Translations under genes and position numbers: made by a program
Origin: Diorhabda sublineata
Taxonomy: Eukaryota; Arthropoda; Insecta; Coleoptera; Chrysomelidae
Assembly (NCBI RefSeq): GCF_026230105.1
Contig: NC_079474.1
Coordinates: 24,508,794-24,572,793 of the forward strand
Reading direction: 5' to 3'
Length of the DNA: 64,000 bases
Shown: positions 50,992 to 60,879 of the stretch, piece by piece
Layout: every line of letters begins with the position of its first letter
Position numbering within the stretch: position 1 is the stretch's first letter
The notes under the pieces: model-generated
Told to the model about the DNA's origin: nothing
The model's database searches: none
What the model saw: the letters and a program-made list of their open reading frames with translations, nothing else

Positions 50992-51101
50992 GCGGGCGGC
51001 CGGTCATGTCAAAGGAGCCGCCGCTTGAGAAAAAGGATACCGCGAGCGGGCGGCCTTTCAGGTCAAAGGAGCCGCCACCTCTTAGAAAAAGGATACCGCG
51101 A
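50992..51101 (+). repeat. GC-rich tandem repeat (two units of about 55 bp)
   Basis: Each unit begins GCGGGCGGCC, continues GTCAAAGGAGCCGCC and ends AGAAAAAGGATACCGCGA (50992-51045 and 51046-51101). Base composition is strikingly GC-rich against the AT-rich background. It lies 145 bp before the integrase start, where a promoter would be; TATTTAA at 51105 is a possible TATA-like element. Confidence 0.8.
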
Positions 51102-51246
51102 CACTATTTAAGCAAACAGCCGCATTTCTTCATTTCATTTCGCGACGTGCGATTATACTGTTAACACGTGTATTGATCTATTTGCGTCATAGTTATTATT
51201 TTTGCTAATTTTCGTCAAGTAGGAAAGTAATTTAATTTATTAAAAA

Positions 51247-53081
51247 ATGGCGGCCGAACAACGAATAGCTGAGATGAAAGAAAGATTTTATTCACAATTA
51301 CAAATAAAAAGAGAAGCAGCAAATACAAAAAATCGCACATTTATTGAAAAAAATCGTTATGAACTATTGATAGAAGAAAAAAAAAATGCAAAAACGGCTG
51401 AAAAAAAGGCTTCTCGGTATTACTGGTTATTGAAGCATTATGATGTTATAACTGTTGGTCAGAAAGATAAGTTGATTTTTCCTGTGGATGCTACTGCAAA
51501 TAACAATATTACATACTACGTTGCTGATACTGAATTATTTCAAATACTTCACGACGCACATCAAAGTATCGGCCATGGAGGACGAGACAGAATGCTGAAG
51601 GAGCTTTCTTCAAGATATAAGAATATAACTCGCCACGATGTTGAACTATTTTTGCAACTTTGCGAACCCTGCCCATACTTTCAACAGAATTTAATTCTCG
51701 CTGTCAAGTAGATTTGATAGACTATCAATCTCATCCAGACCGGGATTATAAATTCATAATGGTCTATCAGGATCATCTCACAAAGTTTGTCATATTAAGA
51801 GCCCTGAAAACAAAACGCGCTGAGGAAGTAGCGTACAATTTACTGGATATTTTTACACTGATTGGTGCACCAGCCATCTTACAATCGGACAACGGTCGAG
51901 AATTCGCAAACCGAGTGGTCAGTAATCTTAAAATATACTGGACGAACTCAAAAATTGTGCATGGCAAGCCTAGACATTCCCAAAGTCAAGGGAGTGTCGA
52001 ACGAGCTAACCAGGACATTGAAAACATGCTTACAACTTGGATGCAAGATAACGATAGCGAACGTTGGAGTGATGGTCTGCGATTTGTACAACTCATGAAG
52101 AATAGGGCGTTTCACTCAGGAATCAAAAGAACACCTTATGAAGATCTTTTTGGGTCGAAAATAAAAGTTGGCATATCTTTACCTTTTGAGGATACTCACA
52201 ACCTGGAGAGCGAAGAAGATTTAGAAAAAGTGATGAAGTCATCTTCAGAATCTGTAATAGATGCGGCTGAGACATCAGAAACTGAAACAGCTGACACTCA
52301 ACCTCTACAGGCATCAAATCAACAAAACGCTGCACTCGATAGTTTTAACATCGGTAAGGAAGCTTCAAATGTCCAAAGTGCGCATGATGAACACATGGCT
52401 ATCCCAAATACTATTAAGAATGTTGTTGAGCCTACGAATGTCGAAAATCTTCCTTGTGAGGTAAATGATCAAGCGTTACATGATCCGAATTTGGTATCAG
52501 TACGAGAGGAGTCATTGAGTTGTGCACTTATATGCTGTGTTTGTTCCGAGGAGACAACAGGTGGTTATTCGTGCAGAATGTGCAATAGGCCTATTCATAC
52601 TATTTGTTCTGCTCCGGAAGAAAATATTGCAGAAGGTTTTGGATCCAAAGTTGCTTGTCCTTTATGCGCAAAAAACGCCTTTTCGATAGAAAACCGCATC
52701 AGAGCTCAGAAAATGCTTAAAACTTCTGAAATAAATTCCCTCCCGTATCGTTGGGTACCACTGTACGCATTCCTGTTCCAGAAGTCGATAGCGGTCGTGG
52801 TGATGCTCGCAATATACTGGCTGTAGTATTACACAAAACTGATGACGATCTATATCAACTAGGCACAAAGCAAGGCGTTGTCAAGACATTGTATTCAAGA
52901 CAACAGTTCACTGTTTGCCATCAGAAATTACTGCAAGAAGAAGACGTCCCCAATCTGGAAACGACACTCCGTACAATTGCGACTTTTCAATCTACTGGGC
53001 AAAAAAAACTGTGACTCTAAAAAGTGTGTCAAAAGTAAGGCTCTGTGCTCTTCAAATAGTTTGTCGTGTAAGAATAAATAA
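51247..53081 (+). pseudogene. Ginger1/KRBA2-type integrase, three frame lesions
   Basis: The start at 51247 (MAAEQRIAEMKERFYSQLQI) opens a 154-codon frame: a charged coiled-coil-like N-terminus, then an integrase zinc-binding H2C2 module (HDAHQSIGHGGRDRM, LCEPC). A deletion then fuses CEPC to the core domain in another frame, removing the linker. The integrase core (51690-52170) has QVDLIDYQS (first Asp), LQSDNGREFAN (second Asp) and SQGSVERAN (Glu, 36 residues after the second Asp), so the DDE triad is present. A low-complexity acidic linker follows, then a PHD-like Cys/His finger (CCVCSEETTGGYSCRMC, RPIHTIC, ACPLC; 52530-52665). A 1-nt loss near 52730 moves the C-terminus (GTTVRIPVPEVDSGRGDARN) to a third frame. 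An indel in an A-run near 53002 moves the Cys-rich tail (CDSKKCVKSKALCSSNSLSC) to a fourth reading. Otherwise it is well conserved, which suggests a fairly recent loss. Confidence 0.85.
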
Positions 53082-53394
53082 AACCTAGTTTTACTTAAAA
53101 TTGTGAATTCCTATTAGATCTACTTTTTGTTATAAAGAGAATTGTTTTGTTTGTGAAGTTCAATTACAAAATTACTTATATTATGTTAAAGATACTTGTA
53201 ATTTTATGTTACAAACAAGAAGAATTTTAAGTTTCCTGTTATTTTTTTGTGATTTTAAAGTTGATAATAAAGTTTATTTCAAGTAAATACAACATGTTTT
53301 ATTTGTCCGCTATTTGATAAGGAAGTCTGTTAAGATTTATTGATATTAACCGGCTTACCTAACATTAGTTTAGTCTTAAGATTTATTTATTTTA
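53082..53394. other. 3' non-coding part of the Ginger1-like element
   Basis: AT-rich with several AATAAA-like words (AATAAA at 53075 and near 53265) that could act as polyadenylation signals for the integrase transcript. Confidence 0.5.
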
Positions 53395-53516
53395 CACATT
53401 ACCGGTGAACCAGCAGGTATTCTATACAATCCCTAGGTAAAGTATGAAATGGACAATGATATTCATGATATTTCATACATTGCCTGGACGCCCCAGGGAT
53501 TGTATACAATACCTGA
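53395..53516 (+). repeat. Right subterminal palindromic motif cluster
   Basis: AGGTATTCTATACAATCCCT (53415), AGGTAAAGTATGAAATGG (53435) and AGGGATTGTATACAATACCT (53495) repeat the left-end motifs. The first two are in the same orientation as at the left end, so the ends share direct as well as inverted copies. Confidence 0.75.
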
Positions 53517-53538
53517 ATTATACACATTGCCGGTAACA
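53517..53538 (+). repeat. Right terminal inverted repeat of Ginger1-like element
   Basis: ATTATACACATTGCCGGTAA plus CA, the exact inverse of 50035-50056. Confidence 0.9.
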
Positions 53539-53542
53539 TATA
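53539..53542. repeat. Target site duplication TATA (right)
   Basis: Matches 50031-50034. Confidence 0.7.
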
Positions 53543-55370
53543 TATATCACAGAAAAATAGACTATTGGGGAGAGTTGACGATTTTTTGTAGGTGAGAGTA
53601 CAGCGAAAATAATTACATCTTGTATCAAAAGTCAACTCTTCAAATTCTAGTTCAAAAAAAGATTGTAATAATACAATATCAAAATGGCTTATTTTCTTGG
53701 TTAGATTAGTCCTTTTTAATGTCACTTGCATTGAGATAGCTGGAAATTAGAGAAAACTTGGTTAGACAGATCCATTAGCCTGACAAAATTAGCATTTCTT
53801 GGAACCAAAATACTTCATGCAGAAGGATTTATCATGTGAATGTGGACAAGGAATACAACACCTGAACCTCTTGAAAAGTATAAATCAAAGAAATTCCATC
53901 CGAAAGCAGTAATGCTGCTAAGAAGAGCAAAAAGCAGAATACCGTAGTCTAATTATTTCAAAGACAGTATTGCCTAAAATACAGAAAAAGACAAAAGTGT
54001 CCTAAATATACCCCTAAATAAGCACTTCGAATATTAGCACTTTCCGTTTCGTCATGGACACGCTGTTTTAGGATGACCCTCAAATTTGTATGGCTATGAA
54101 AAACGCTCATTTAATGACAAATATCTCAAGAAACACTTTATATGTACTTTTTAAATAATCTAAGCAAGTATTCCTCAACTATCGATGAAAAGAATCATAA
54201 ATATTATACCGAAATTATTTTTCCAGTTTCATTGTTTTACGCGATGAAATTGTTTAAGTAGGCAAATAACATTTTTAGACGACGCCATCTGAAAGTTGTT
54301 CGTTCTGTACTCTTTACATACCGAAAGTTGCGTTTTGGGTGTTCCATGTAGTGAAAGTGACAGTTTCGTACTGCAAAACATTTTCGGGACGCTCTGGAGT
54401 AGACAACTTTAACTTCTTTAAATGTGGCTCTAGACACTTCAATGTTGACAGTTGACAGTTTCATTTCATTTTGCATAAGCTTAAATTTTTTAATTTTTTG
54501 AAATTATTTGTTTTATCCGAAGTTTTGTCTAAATTAATGAATAACAATGAATGATGATAAAAAGAAAATATCAGCGATGAAGAGTTAAACGGATCCACGC
54601 CACTTGATGTTTATAATTCTCTATTATTTATTTTTTTTCCTCAGTGTAATTGAAAAAGTTTCGGATCTTACTCGTCTATTGCTCGCCTCGCTTCGCTCGT
54701 CTCGCAATTTTCAGACTCGTCCAACAAAGTAGTCCTTGGTATAAAAATAATAACTATTTGTACAACTTTGACAAATTTAATGTTGCTTGATGATAAGCAT
54801 GTAACTTGTTAATAAATCAAAGGACTAGAATTTTATGGGGCTTGAAATGCATTTAAATATGAATTCAACTGATATATGTTCCTATTAAACTGAATTACAT
54901 TATACCATAATAACAGTATGGATATAAACCTGTAAGAAGAAATGTCATTGATTCACTTAAAATTACCACATAAGTAAGGTATATACCATAACCTTACTTC
55001 CCCGGCCTTGACAATATGTTTGTCTTAATGATAATCGAATAAATTTGACGTGGCCGTCAGTATGACGATATAATACGTAGTGCACATCTTAAATTCATAA
55101 ATATATTTATTAATATTATTTATTAAAGGAATCAGGAATCTACGGTGTGCTTAATAACAATGTTTCTTTTATTATTTCAGGTAGGATTGATTATTGCTTG
55201 TTTAATAAAAAATCTTCTTATTTCAGAGAAACACTTTTTGGGCACTTCTGCTCACTGGAAAAAGCATACGCTTACAATTTGCCTAGGTAAATCAGAGTTT
55301 CTACTTAATATCATTGCCATCGTCAGTGAAAGATAATTCAATAATTAATTAGAGCTAATAGAAGTAAGAA
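53543..55370. other. No firm genes; possible Tc1-like scrap and a GC-rich patch
   Basis: At about 53860-53950 a plus-strand frame PEPLEKYKSKKFHPKAVMLL weakly resembles the 'kf..k.vMVW.ai' strand of Tc1-like transposases; confidence is low. 54675-54720 is a CG-rich patch (CTCGCCTCGCTTCGCTCGTC) of the kind seen near transposon ends. A 79-codon minus frame at 54237-54476 is unrecognised. Confidence 0.35.
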
Positions 55371-56340
55371 TGTGCTTAATGCCTCCTCAGAAAGCTGCCA
55401 TTGTTACCATATTCGAAAATGGCTGGTCTATCAGAAAACTGGCAACTCAACTAGATCTTAATGCAAGTACGGTAGCCAGCGAGAAGAAACGAGGGGAATA
55501 AAACAGGACTTTGCGCCGAAAGTTTGGGTTTAGAAGAAGGAAAATTTTAAATGACGCACAAGATGTTGCGTTCATCAATTTTTTAAGAGAAAATTTCTTT
55601 GAATCGGCAGCTGCTAGTGCTGCATATGCAACAAATTTTCCAGGATCCCGTCCTGCGAAATGTAGACGAGTTAAAGCGTCGGATTTGAAAAATTGTTCAA
55701 ATGCAACGAAAGAATCGCTTCCATATAAGTACAGGCAATCCAGTATTGTGCACTTAATTATGTATAACGTGATCTGGACAAAGTGTCTTCCATGGTGAAA
55801 AAACATTCAAGTCCTCCATCGACGGACGTATTTGCGTTTACAGACCAACTCAAGATTTGAAGAGCAATATGTTGACGGAAGTGATAAGTCCGACAAATTT
55901 TCAGTAAATGTTTGGGCTTGGATGACTATCAATGCGACTGGCGTTTGTTGGAAAATTGACGAATCTCTGCAGCTTACCTCAATATTATAGACAACATTAT
56001 GTTGCCATCGGTAAATCAAACTTACGATTAAAACCATTTTAGTTACCAACTTGATAATTGTCCTGTCCACTCCGCATAATTCAACAATTGCTCCGACAAA
56101 ACAATATTGAGACTTTGCCGTGAGCGGCAAATACTCTTCATATAAATCCCATTCGAAAGTTAAATGGGTGGTTGGTAAAAAATTTCACAGAAGGATTTTT
56201 CATCCCAGGAATCAAGCGAGATATAGGAACCCATTGAAACAGCATGAGGAGACTTTAATCTTGAAGAAAATATTTGTTACAATTTAATTCACATCCAGCC
56301 AAAAAGATTAGAAAAAATGATTGGAAATAGTGAACATCTA
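55371..56340 (+). pseudogene. Tc1-like transposase pseudogene
   Basis: The frame starts MCLMPPQKAAIVTIFENGWS at 55371 and continues IRKLATQLDLNASTV, a Tc1 helix-turn-helix. In the next frame come RRKFGFRRRKILNDAQDVAF, INFLRENFFESAAASAAYAT and RRVKASDLKN. VFHGEKTFKSSIDGRICVYR matches 'vFSDEKTF.ss..GriyVyRP', with HG in place of SD, so the first catalytic Asp is lost. FSVNVWAWMTINATGVCWKI, then DNIMLPSVNQTYD and SYQLDNCPVHSA follow; the second catalytic Asp is kept. The 'W(P)A.SPDLNPIEN' block is not legible. The C-terminus reads GDFNLEENICYN and PKRLEKMIGN. Several frame changes and stops are present. Similarity to an insect Tc1 lineage is strong over the whole length. TIRs were not identified. 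Confidence 0.8.
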
Positions 56341-56959
56341 ATTATTCATCAAAAAATTTGTTCTACTATTAAATTATTTATTGTCAAATATTTTCAACAT
56401 TTGTTCCGTTATCTAGTGTTGTATCACCATTATAAGTATTTCTTCTATTCTGTATTTTGTTTCATTAATGATTCTTTTTAAAGGTGGCTCATTTATATCG
56501 AGGCATGTAATATAACAGGTCGTTGGAGGCTATCTTAATTCTTCCAGTACTGTGAAAGGATTTATCCGCCCAATAATTACCGAGGTCTTCACTAAAAACA
56601 GACCGGAAAGCAACTGAATTCGTTGTCTTGGTGTGAACCAATATGATTTGTTTCAATGTTTTCATTCTGTAGCTCTGTTTGGTAATAACATCGGAAGACC
56701 TCATCATTTTACCTTCTTTGTCTTATTGTAGATCATTAGAGCATTTTTCTTAATGTCGATTGAATACAGTTTTTGACCAGGTGACCATATCAACTCAAGC
56801 TCTTTTAGGTGAATCAGAAATATGGAGTAAAAGGATTATTGTGTAATGGAATTATTACGTTTTAGTAGTCTTCAGTAGAAAGAAAGATACTTCACTGGAA
56901 TTCTCAAGCATACCCTGTAACGAATAAATAGGTTCGAATGGTAAGGATTTAATCGTCTG
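56341..56959. other. No recognisable feature
   Basis: AT-rich sequence between the Tc1 pseudogene and a solo repeat arm. Confidence 0.45.
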
Positions 56960-57160
56960 GTTAATAATTATGGTATAATATAAATAGTATTTTTAAGTAT
57001 TTCGGAAAACTAAAAATGTATAGGGTGATACATGGTGAAAGATCTGACAAAAATGTAAATACCACCATAATACCAGCCGTATAATAAAACCCTTGTACAC
57101 AAAAATTTATAAAAATCGTACAAACCGTTTCCGAGATAATTGAGACGTTTCATACATAAA
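56960..57160 (+). repeat. Solo copy of the long ITm arm
   Basis: It aligns in order with the right arm at 46530-46763: AATTATGG, AGTATTTTTAAG, TATAGGGTGATAC, AAAGATCTGACAAAAATGT, ATACCACCATAATACC, then AAAATCGTACAAACCGTTTC and CGAGA. About 35 bp around the CCGGAAAAAGG segment are missing. No transposase or inverse arm accompanies it within 1 kb, so it is a solo end or a short derivative. Confidence 0.7.
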
Positions 57161-57947
57161 ACATACACATGATTTTTTAATGTTTTTTGAATATGTCGCT
57201 CATACAAAAAGTGTTTAATGGACATACTCAATCCCTTTTTGAAGTCATTATTTTTATCTACAATACCTGTTCAATGTTCACATTTATACCGTAACTTCAA
57301 TATTTCAGCAGATGATTTTATAAAAGTAAATATTGAATTGTCTAACTTAAATAAATTCTTTTCATCTACAATTGACATATGTTTATATTGTGTTAATTTT
57401 TCCGAAATTTATGAACCAATATTAGGTGTGTTAATGTTTATGACGACCACCGCGGTTCAAAATATAAACTTAATAGAACATCTGTTTCAGTTAGTAAATC
57501 ACAAAGATTCGCCGATAAAACGTCGAAAATTGTATAACACATCCACACAAATGGGTCTATAAAAATACAAACCAGATTTATTACAAAAGTATTTATAGTT
57601 CTGGGTCTCCTAATTTTAAACCTTGGCATACGCATTAATATTTGTTTCTACTGTTGTACCTATTTCAATGACTGAAATCATTGACTGTTGTTCTACCAGC
57701 ATAAGTATGTGGAGTTATGATAAAGTAAGGAACAAAATTTATGAAACGTTCAACGTTAATTTTGGAAAAATAATGCTAAAACGTATTACATAAGAAGAAA
57801 CTGAAAGAATTATGGAAAACAAATTGAAATAGATTTTGAACTTATGGAAGAAACTATATAATGAAAGAATTCACACTTGGAGTTGCCTTGTTGAAATATA
57901 AATTAGTATCAATTGTTTTAATGAAATAACTGTGACAGTCCTCGTTA
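57161..57947. other. Unassigned, with one unrecognised 114-codon ORF
   Basis: 57218-57562 (plus) is open for 114 codons (FNISADDFIKVNIELSNLNK; later LGVLMFMTTTAVQNINLIEH). I recognise no family. A pyrimidine-TTTCAG (57303-57308) resembles a splice acceptor inside it, but nothing else supports a gene. It could be an isolated exon or chance. Confidence 0.3.
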
Positions 57948-57949
57948 TA

Positions 57950-58563
57950 CGAGAGTTGCTACTCAAGTTTTACGATAGACACATTGGATATGGCTTTATT
58001 GATTTTCAAAATATTCTCCACTAAGATCAATACACTTTTTCCATTCCGATTGAGGTACCTCCAAGAGATGTCATTTGAACGCATCGACCGCTCACATTGT
58101 AGTGTTGGAAAATGATTCGTCTTCTGCGACTGGTTTTTCAGCATTAAACGCAATATACTATATCAAACGCAAACTTTTTGACAGTCAAATGTTGATACAA
58201 TATTGAATGTATGCGAGTGGAACTAATGCCTATATATGCCCCAACCTCACGATGTGTGACATGACGATTTTGCAATATCAGTTTATGCAAAGCATCGATG
58301 TTTTTCTAGCACAACAGCCTATTTTGGACGACCTTCACGAAATTGATCCTGTATCGAAGAACGACCACGATTGAATTAGTAAATCCACCGAAATCTGGTA
58401 GCACGAGATGGTAACACTGACTTGGATTCCATTTTTTACCAAGTTGAATGTTACAAGTATCTGTAAACAAATCAAATAGCGCTCGTATGACAACATACGT
58501 TCACCATTAAAAATGTCAAACATCAGTGTTGCCATATCTCAAAATTTAAGTTGCAGCCCTCGT
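57950..58563 (-). mobile_element. Internally deleted mariner (614 bp) with TIRs
   Basis: The left end reads TA|CGAGAGTTGCTACTCAAGTT and the right end reversed reads TA|CGAGGGCTGCAACTTAAATT. The imperfect TIRs are about 28 bp, with TA on both sides (57948-57949 and 58564-58565). Inside, on the minus strand, are the transposase N-terminus and extreme C-terminus only; the catalytic middle is deleted. This is a second mariner lineage, different from the one at 36108. Confidence 0.85.
57985..58432 (-). pseudogene. Mariner transposase, ends only
   Basis: The start is placed at 58432 (MESKSVLPSRATRFRWIY, then a stop), followed by FNRGRSSIQDQFREGRPK and, across frame changes, NRHVTHREVGAYIGIS and IHSILYQHLTVKK. 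This is the linker and second helix-turn-helix of a mariner. The frame then passes directly to a C-terminal tail (ISWRYLNRNGKSVLILVENI), which corresponds to 'vp.seWkkCidl.geYFE'. The whole DD34D domain is gone. The same subfamily is seen at 30386-30690. Confidence 0.7.
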
Positions 58564-58629
58564 ACTAATTTTATAATTATGACTCTTTTAACCGAGAGAA
58601 AAATTTTTATGGTTCCATCTATAGACTAG
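58564..58629. other. Spacer
   Basis: Short AT-rich spacer following the mariner target TA. Confidence 0.4.
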
Positions 58630-58845
58630 AAAAAGCATGTGCCTTATTCAACATTCAACATTTTGAAACAGCTCAAATTGCTAGAAGCATAGCTAGAAAA
58701 TTTAATGAAACAAGAAGCGTAAGGGATGCCTCAAAATGTAGACCAAAAATAAAAAACAGTAAAAGGTTTTTAACTCTGACTACAGAGTATACTGCCCGAG
58801 ATGAGATAATAGACTTTTTAAAAATAAATAGTATCTGACTACAGC
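58630..58845 (+). pseudogene. ITm transposase N-terminal fragment
   Basis: A plus-strand frame with no preceding Met reads FNIQHFETAQIARSIARKFN, then ETRSVRDASKCRPKIKNSKR and EYTARDEIIDFLKINSI before a stop. The pattern '.n.taaar.f..kFnetgSV.D....GRP.k....e....ii.f' fits the first helix-turn-helix and linker of insect ITm transposases. No catalytic domain follows, and there is no identifiable TIR. Low-to-moderate confidence, based on motif resemblance only. Confidence 0.4.
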
Positions 58846-60879
58846 CGAATATACTTGCAAACGTTATTTTACACATTCTACGGTGTTTTATGAATAATAT
58901 TTGTCAAAAAAACATCTAGTAGAACAAGAGATGCTAAACCAAGATAAAGAATTGCAGATATACAACGCTATGTTTTGAATATAAACCAAAACAACTTGGA
59001 TTAAATTAAGCTCAAGCATCGAACGTGGTAGATTCGACTACGTCCACTTGTTCACTTTGAGTACTTGACTTTCTCGCATATTTTTTTATCCGAGATATAA
59101 TGAAGTTGTTTGAAGAGGAAATAATTAGATCACAAGTCAAAACTTATATAATAAATGAATGATGAATGAAAACCAATGTTTCTGGAACTGTTGAAAGTAG
59201 CTGTCAAATGGTGAGCTCTGCTATACTGACGCCATAAACTTTTTGCCGGCCTATAAACTAGAGAAACTGGTCGTCAAATAATCAAGTTAACATGCATTGT
59301 AGATTATAACGCTTATATAAGAGCTGTTGATCAATCAGTTAATTTTTTATCGCATAACACATCGCATTGCGCTGTACGCTGTACTGCTCCAGAGAAACCG
59401 CGCACTACAAGAACCACGGCTCTCGACGAACTCGACCAATACGCAAACTGCAAATTTTCAGACAAAGATACGTTTTGTTGGAAATCGACCGATTTCCGCT
59501 ACTGCGCTTGGGGAAAATCCCCAGTGGATTAGACAAAACATCCCATTGCCTCCAAAAAGTAATGTTTGGTTAAGAATAGTCAGGGAAAGATTTATTTTTA
59601 TATTATATTTATTTATTTTTTTTCTTGTAACACCTACCTAAATAATTTTTTTACAATGCAGAAAAACTGCATCAAATAACTTAATAAACTTTTAAACAAA
59701 ATCTATTGATGACGTCTTAACTTTGAAAAAGTTGACTTTTTGACTCATCTCAAAAGACACAGAATAAAATAAACTAATTGGAGTGTTTTTAAATTTTTTT
59801 TACAGTGAACATTCTCGTTTTATAAATTTTTAACATAACCCTATAGATATGTACGAGAAAAAAATCAATTAATCACTAATATTAATTGAGTACTATTTAT
59901 TTTGAACACATGAACATACCTATTTAATAATATATATATATAACTTGAGAAAATCGCAAGAGAATATTTGAGAAAAATATCTACGAGCTAATCTGCTTTG
60001 ACTGTCTACATAACAACGATATAAATAATTTATAGTCGACCATTCGACTATTTTTTGTGATATTTTCTGAAAACTTAGCTCAGAGATGTTCGATTTTTTT
60101 CGCTCTAGTTGCTACCTAGAAAAGAGGAAATAATTAATGTGGTCATAAATTTGGGTTGAAATATTTGAAAATCGCTGGTGAACATATCTAATTTGCAGTT
60201 TATTGTAGCGTATGAAGTGTTTTGTTAAAAATTATAGACCTCACTCGGCTTTGGTTAGTACGAAGTTCCACGAATGTGATATTGATACTCTTTTTCACAC
60301 ATCTTAGCTGAAGGTTACACAAAAAGCTGCTATTCTCTGTACAATTTGTTGTTAAATACATTCGATTAACATTTTTCCGTCTTCTTCTTGGAGGAGATAA
60401 TTTGACAATATGTTGTTTGTTACCACAGACACTGTCTCTTCTCAACATGGTTTATTTTGTTCTAATTATTAGTTCTATGGATGATCTAATATTGAACAAT
60501 AAACACATAAATAGCAAAATTAGACAATTGAAATCACAGATAAACAGATCAAATAAAATAACTTCCATAAATAGTTCTATAATTTCACTATCATTAGCAT
60601 TAAAATCTGTATAAAGCACATGAAATCCAAAGATATCAACCTACAAAGAAATGCAAAAGAATGTATAGGTTACAACTGATATACAATCAGAAAACTGCAG
60701 AACTGCAGCGACAGGACCCGAATTTATTATGATAATGATGATGATAATGATAAAAAGATGACGTTATATAATATGTAAATTGTGAACAGCCTCTATACCT
60801 AATAATTTTATTGTTATAGTGAGTTGTTGTTTATAACATTATAATAAAAATGGCAAATTTACTAAATCGTAAATAATAG
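58846..60879. other. No assignable genes
   Basis: Overlapping plus frames at 59327-59641 and 59367-59573 (104 and 68 codons) and a minus frame at 60200-60448 are unrecognised. A short (TA)n run lies at about 59930-59942 and a (GATGATAAT)-like run at about 60728-60750. Confidence 0.4.

Larger units (their letters stand above)
50035..53538 (+). mobile_element. Ginger1-like DNA transposon, full length (3504 bp)
   Basis: The element is bounded by a perfect 22-bp inverted repeat starting TGTTACCGGCAATGTG, with TATA on both outer sides. The 5'-TGTNR start and 4-bp duplication are established marks of Ginger1 transposons, whose integrases are related to those of gypsy-type LTR elements and to vertebrate KRBA2/SCAND3. 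Order: left TIR and palindromic subterminal repeats; a direct repeat pair and a GC-rich tandem repeat in the 5' leader; a broken integrase gene on the plus strand (51247-53081); about 310 bp of AT-rich 3' sequence; right subterminal repeats and TIR. It is the most complete element in the window. The coding region has three lesions, so it is not autonomous as it stands. Confidence 0.85.

Noticed and set aside
51773..52868. Minus-strand and alternate-frame ORFs inside the Ginger1-like integrase
   Set aside because: They are shadows of the integrase; only the plus-strand frames carry the zinc, DDE and PHD-like motifs.
54675..54720. CG-rich patch with TCGCTTCGCTCGTCTCGC
   Set aside because: It resembles the GC-rich tips of some transposons, but no boundary or partner could be seen.
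55447..55806. Minus-strand 119-codon frame
   Set aside because: It is antisense to the Tc1-like pseudogene, which has recognisable motifs on the plus strand.
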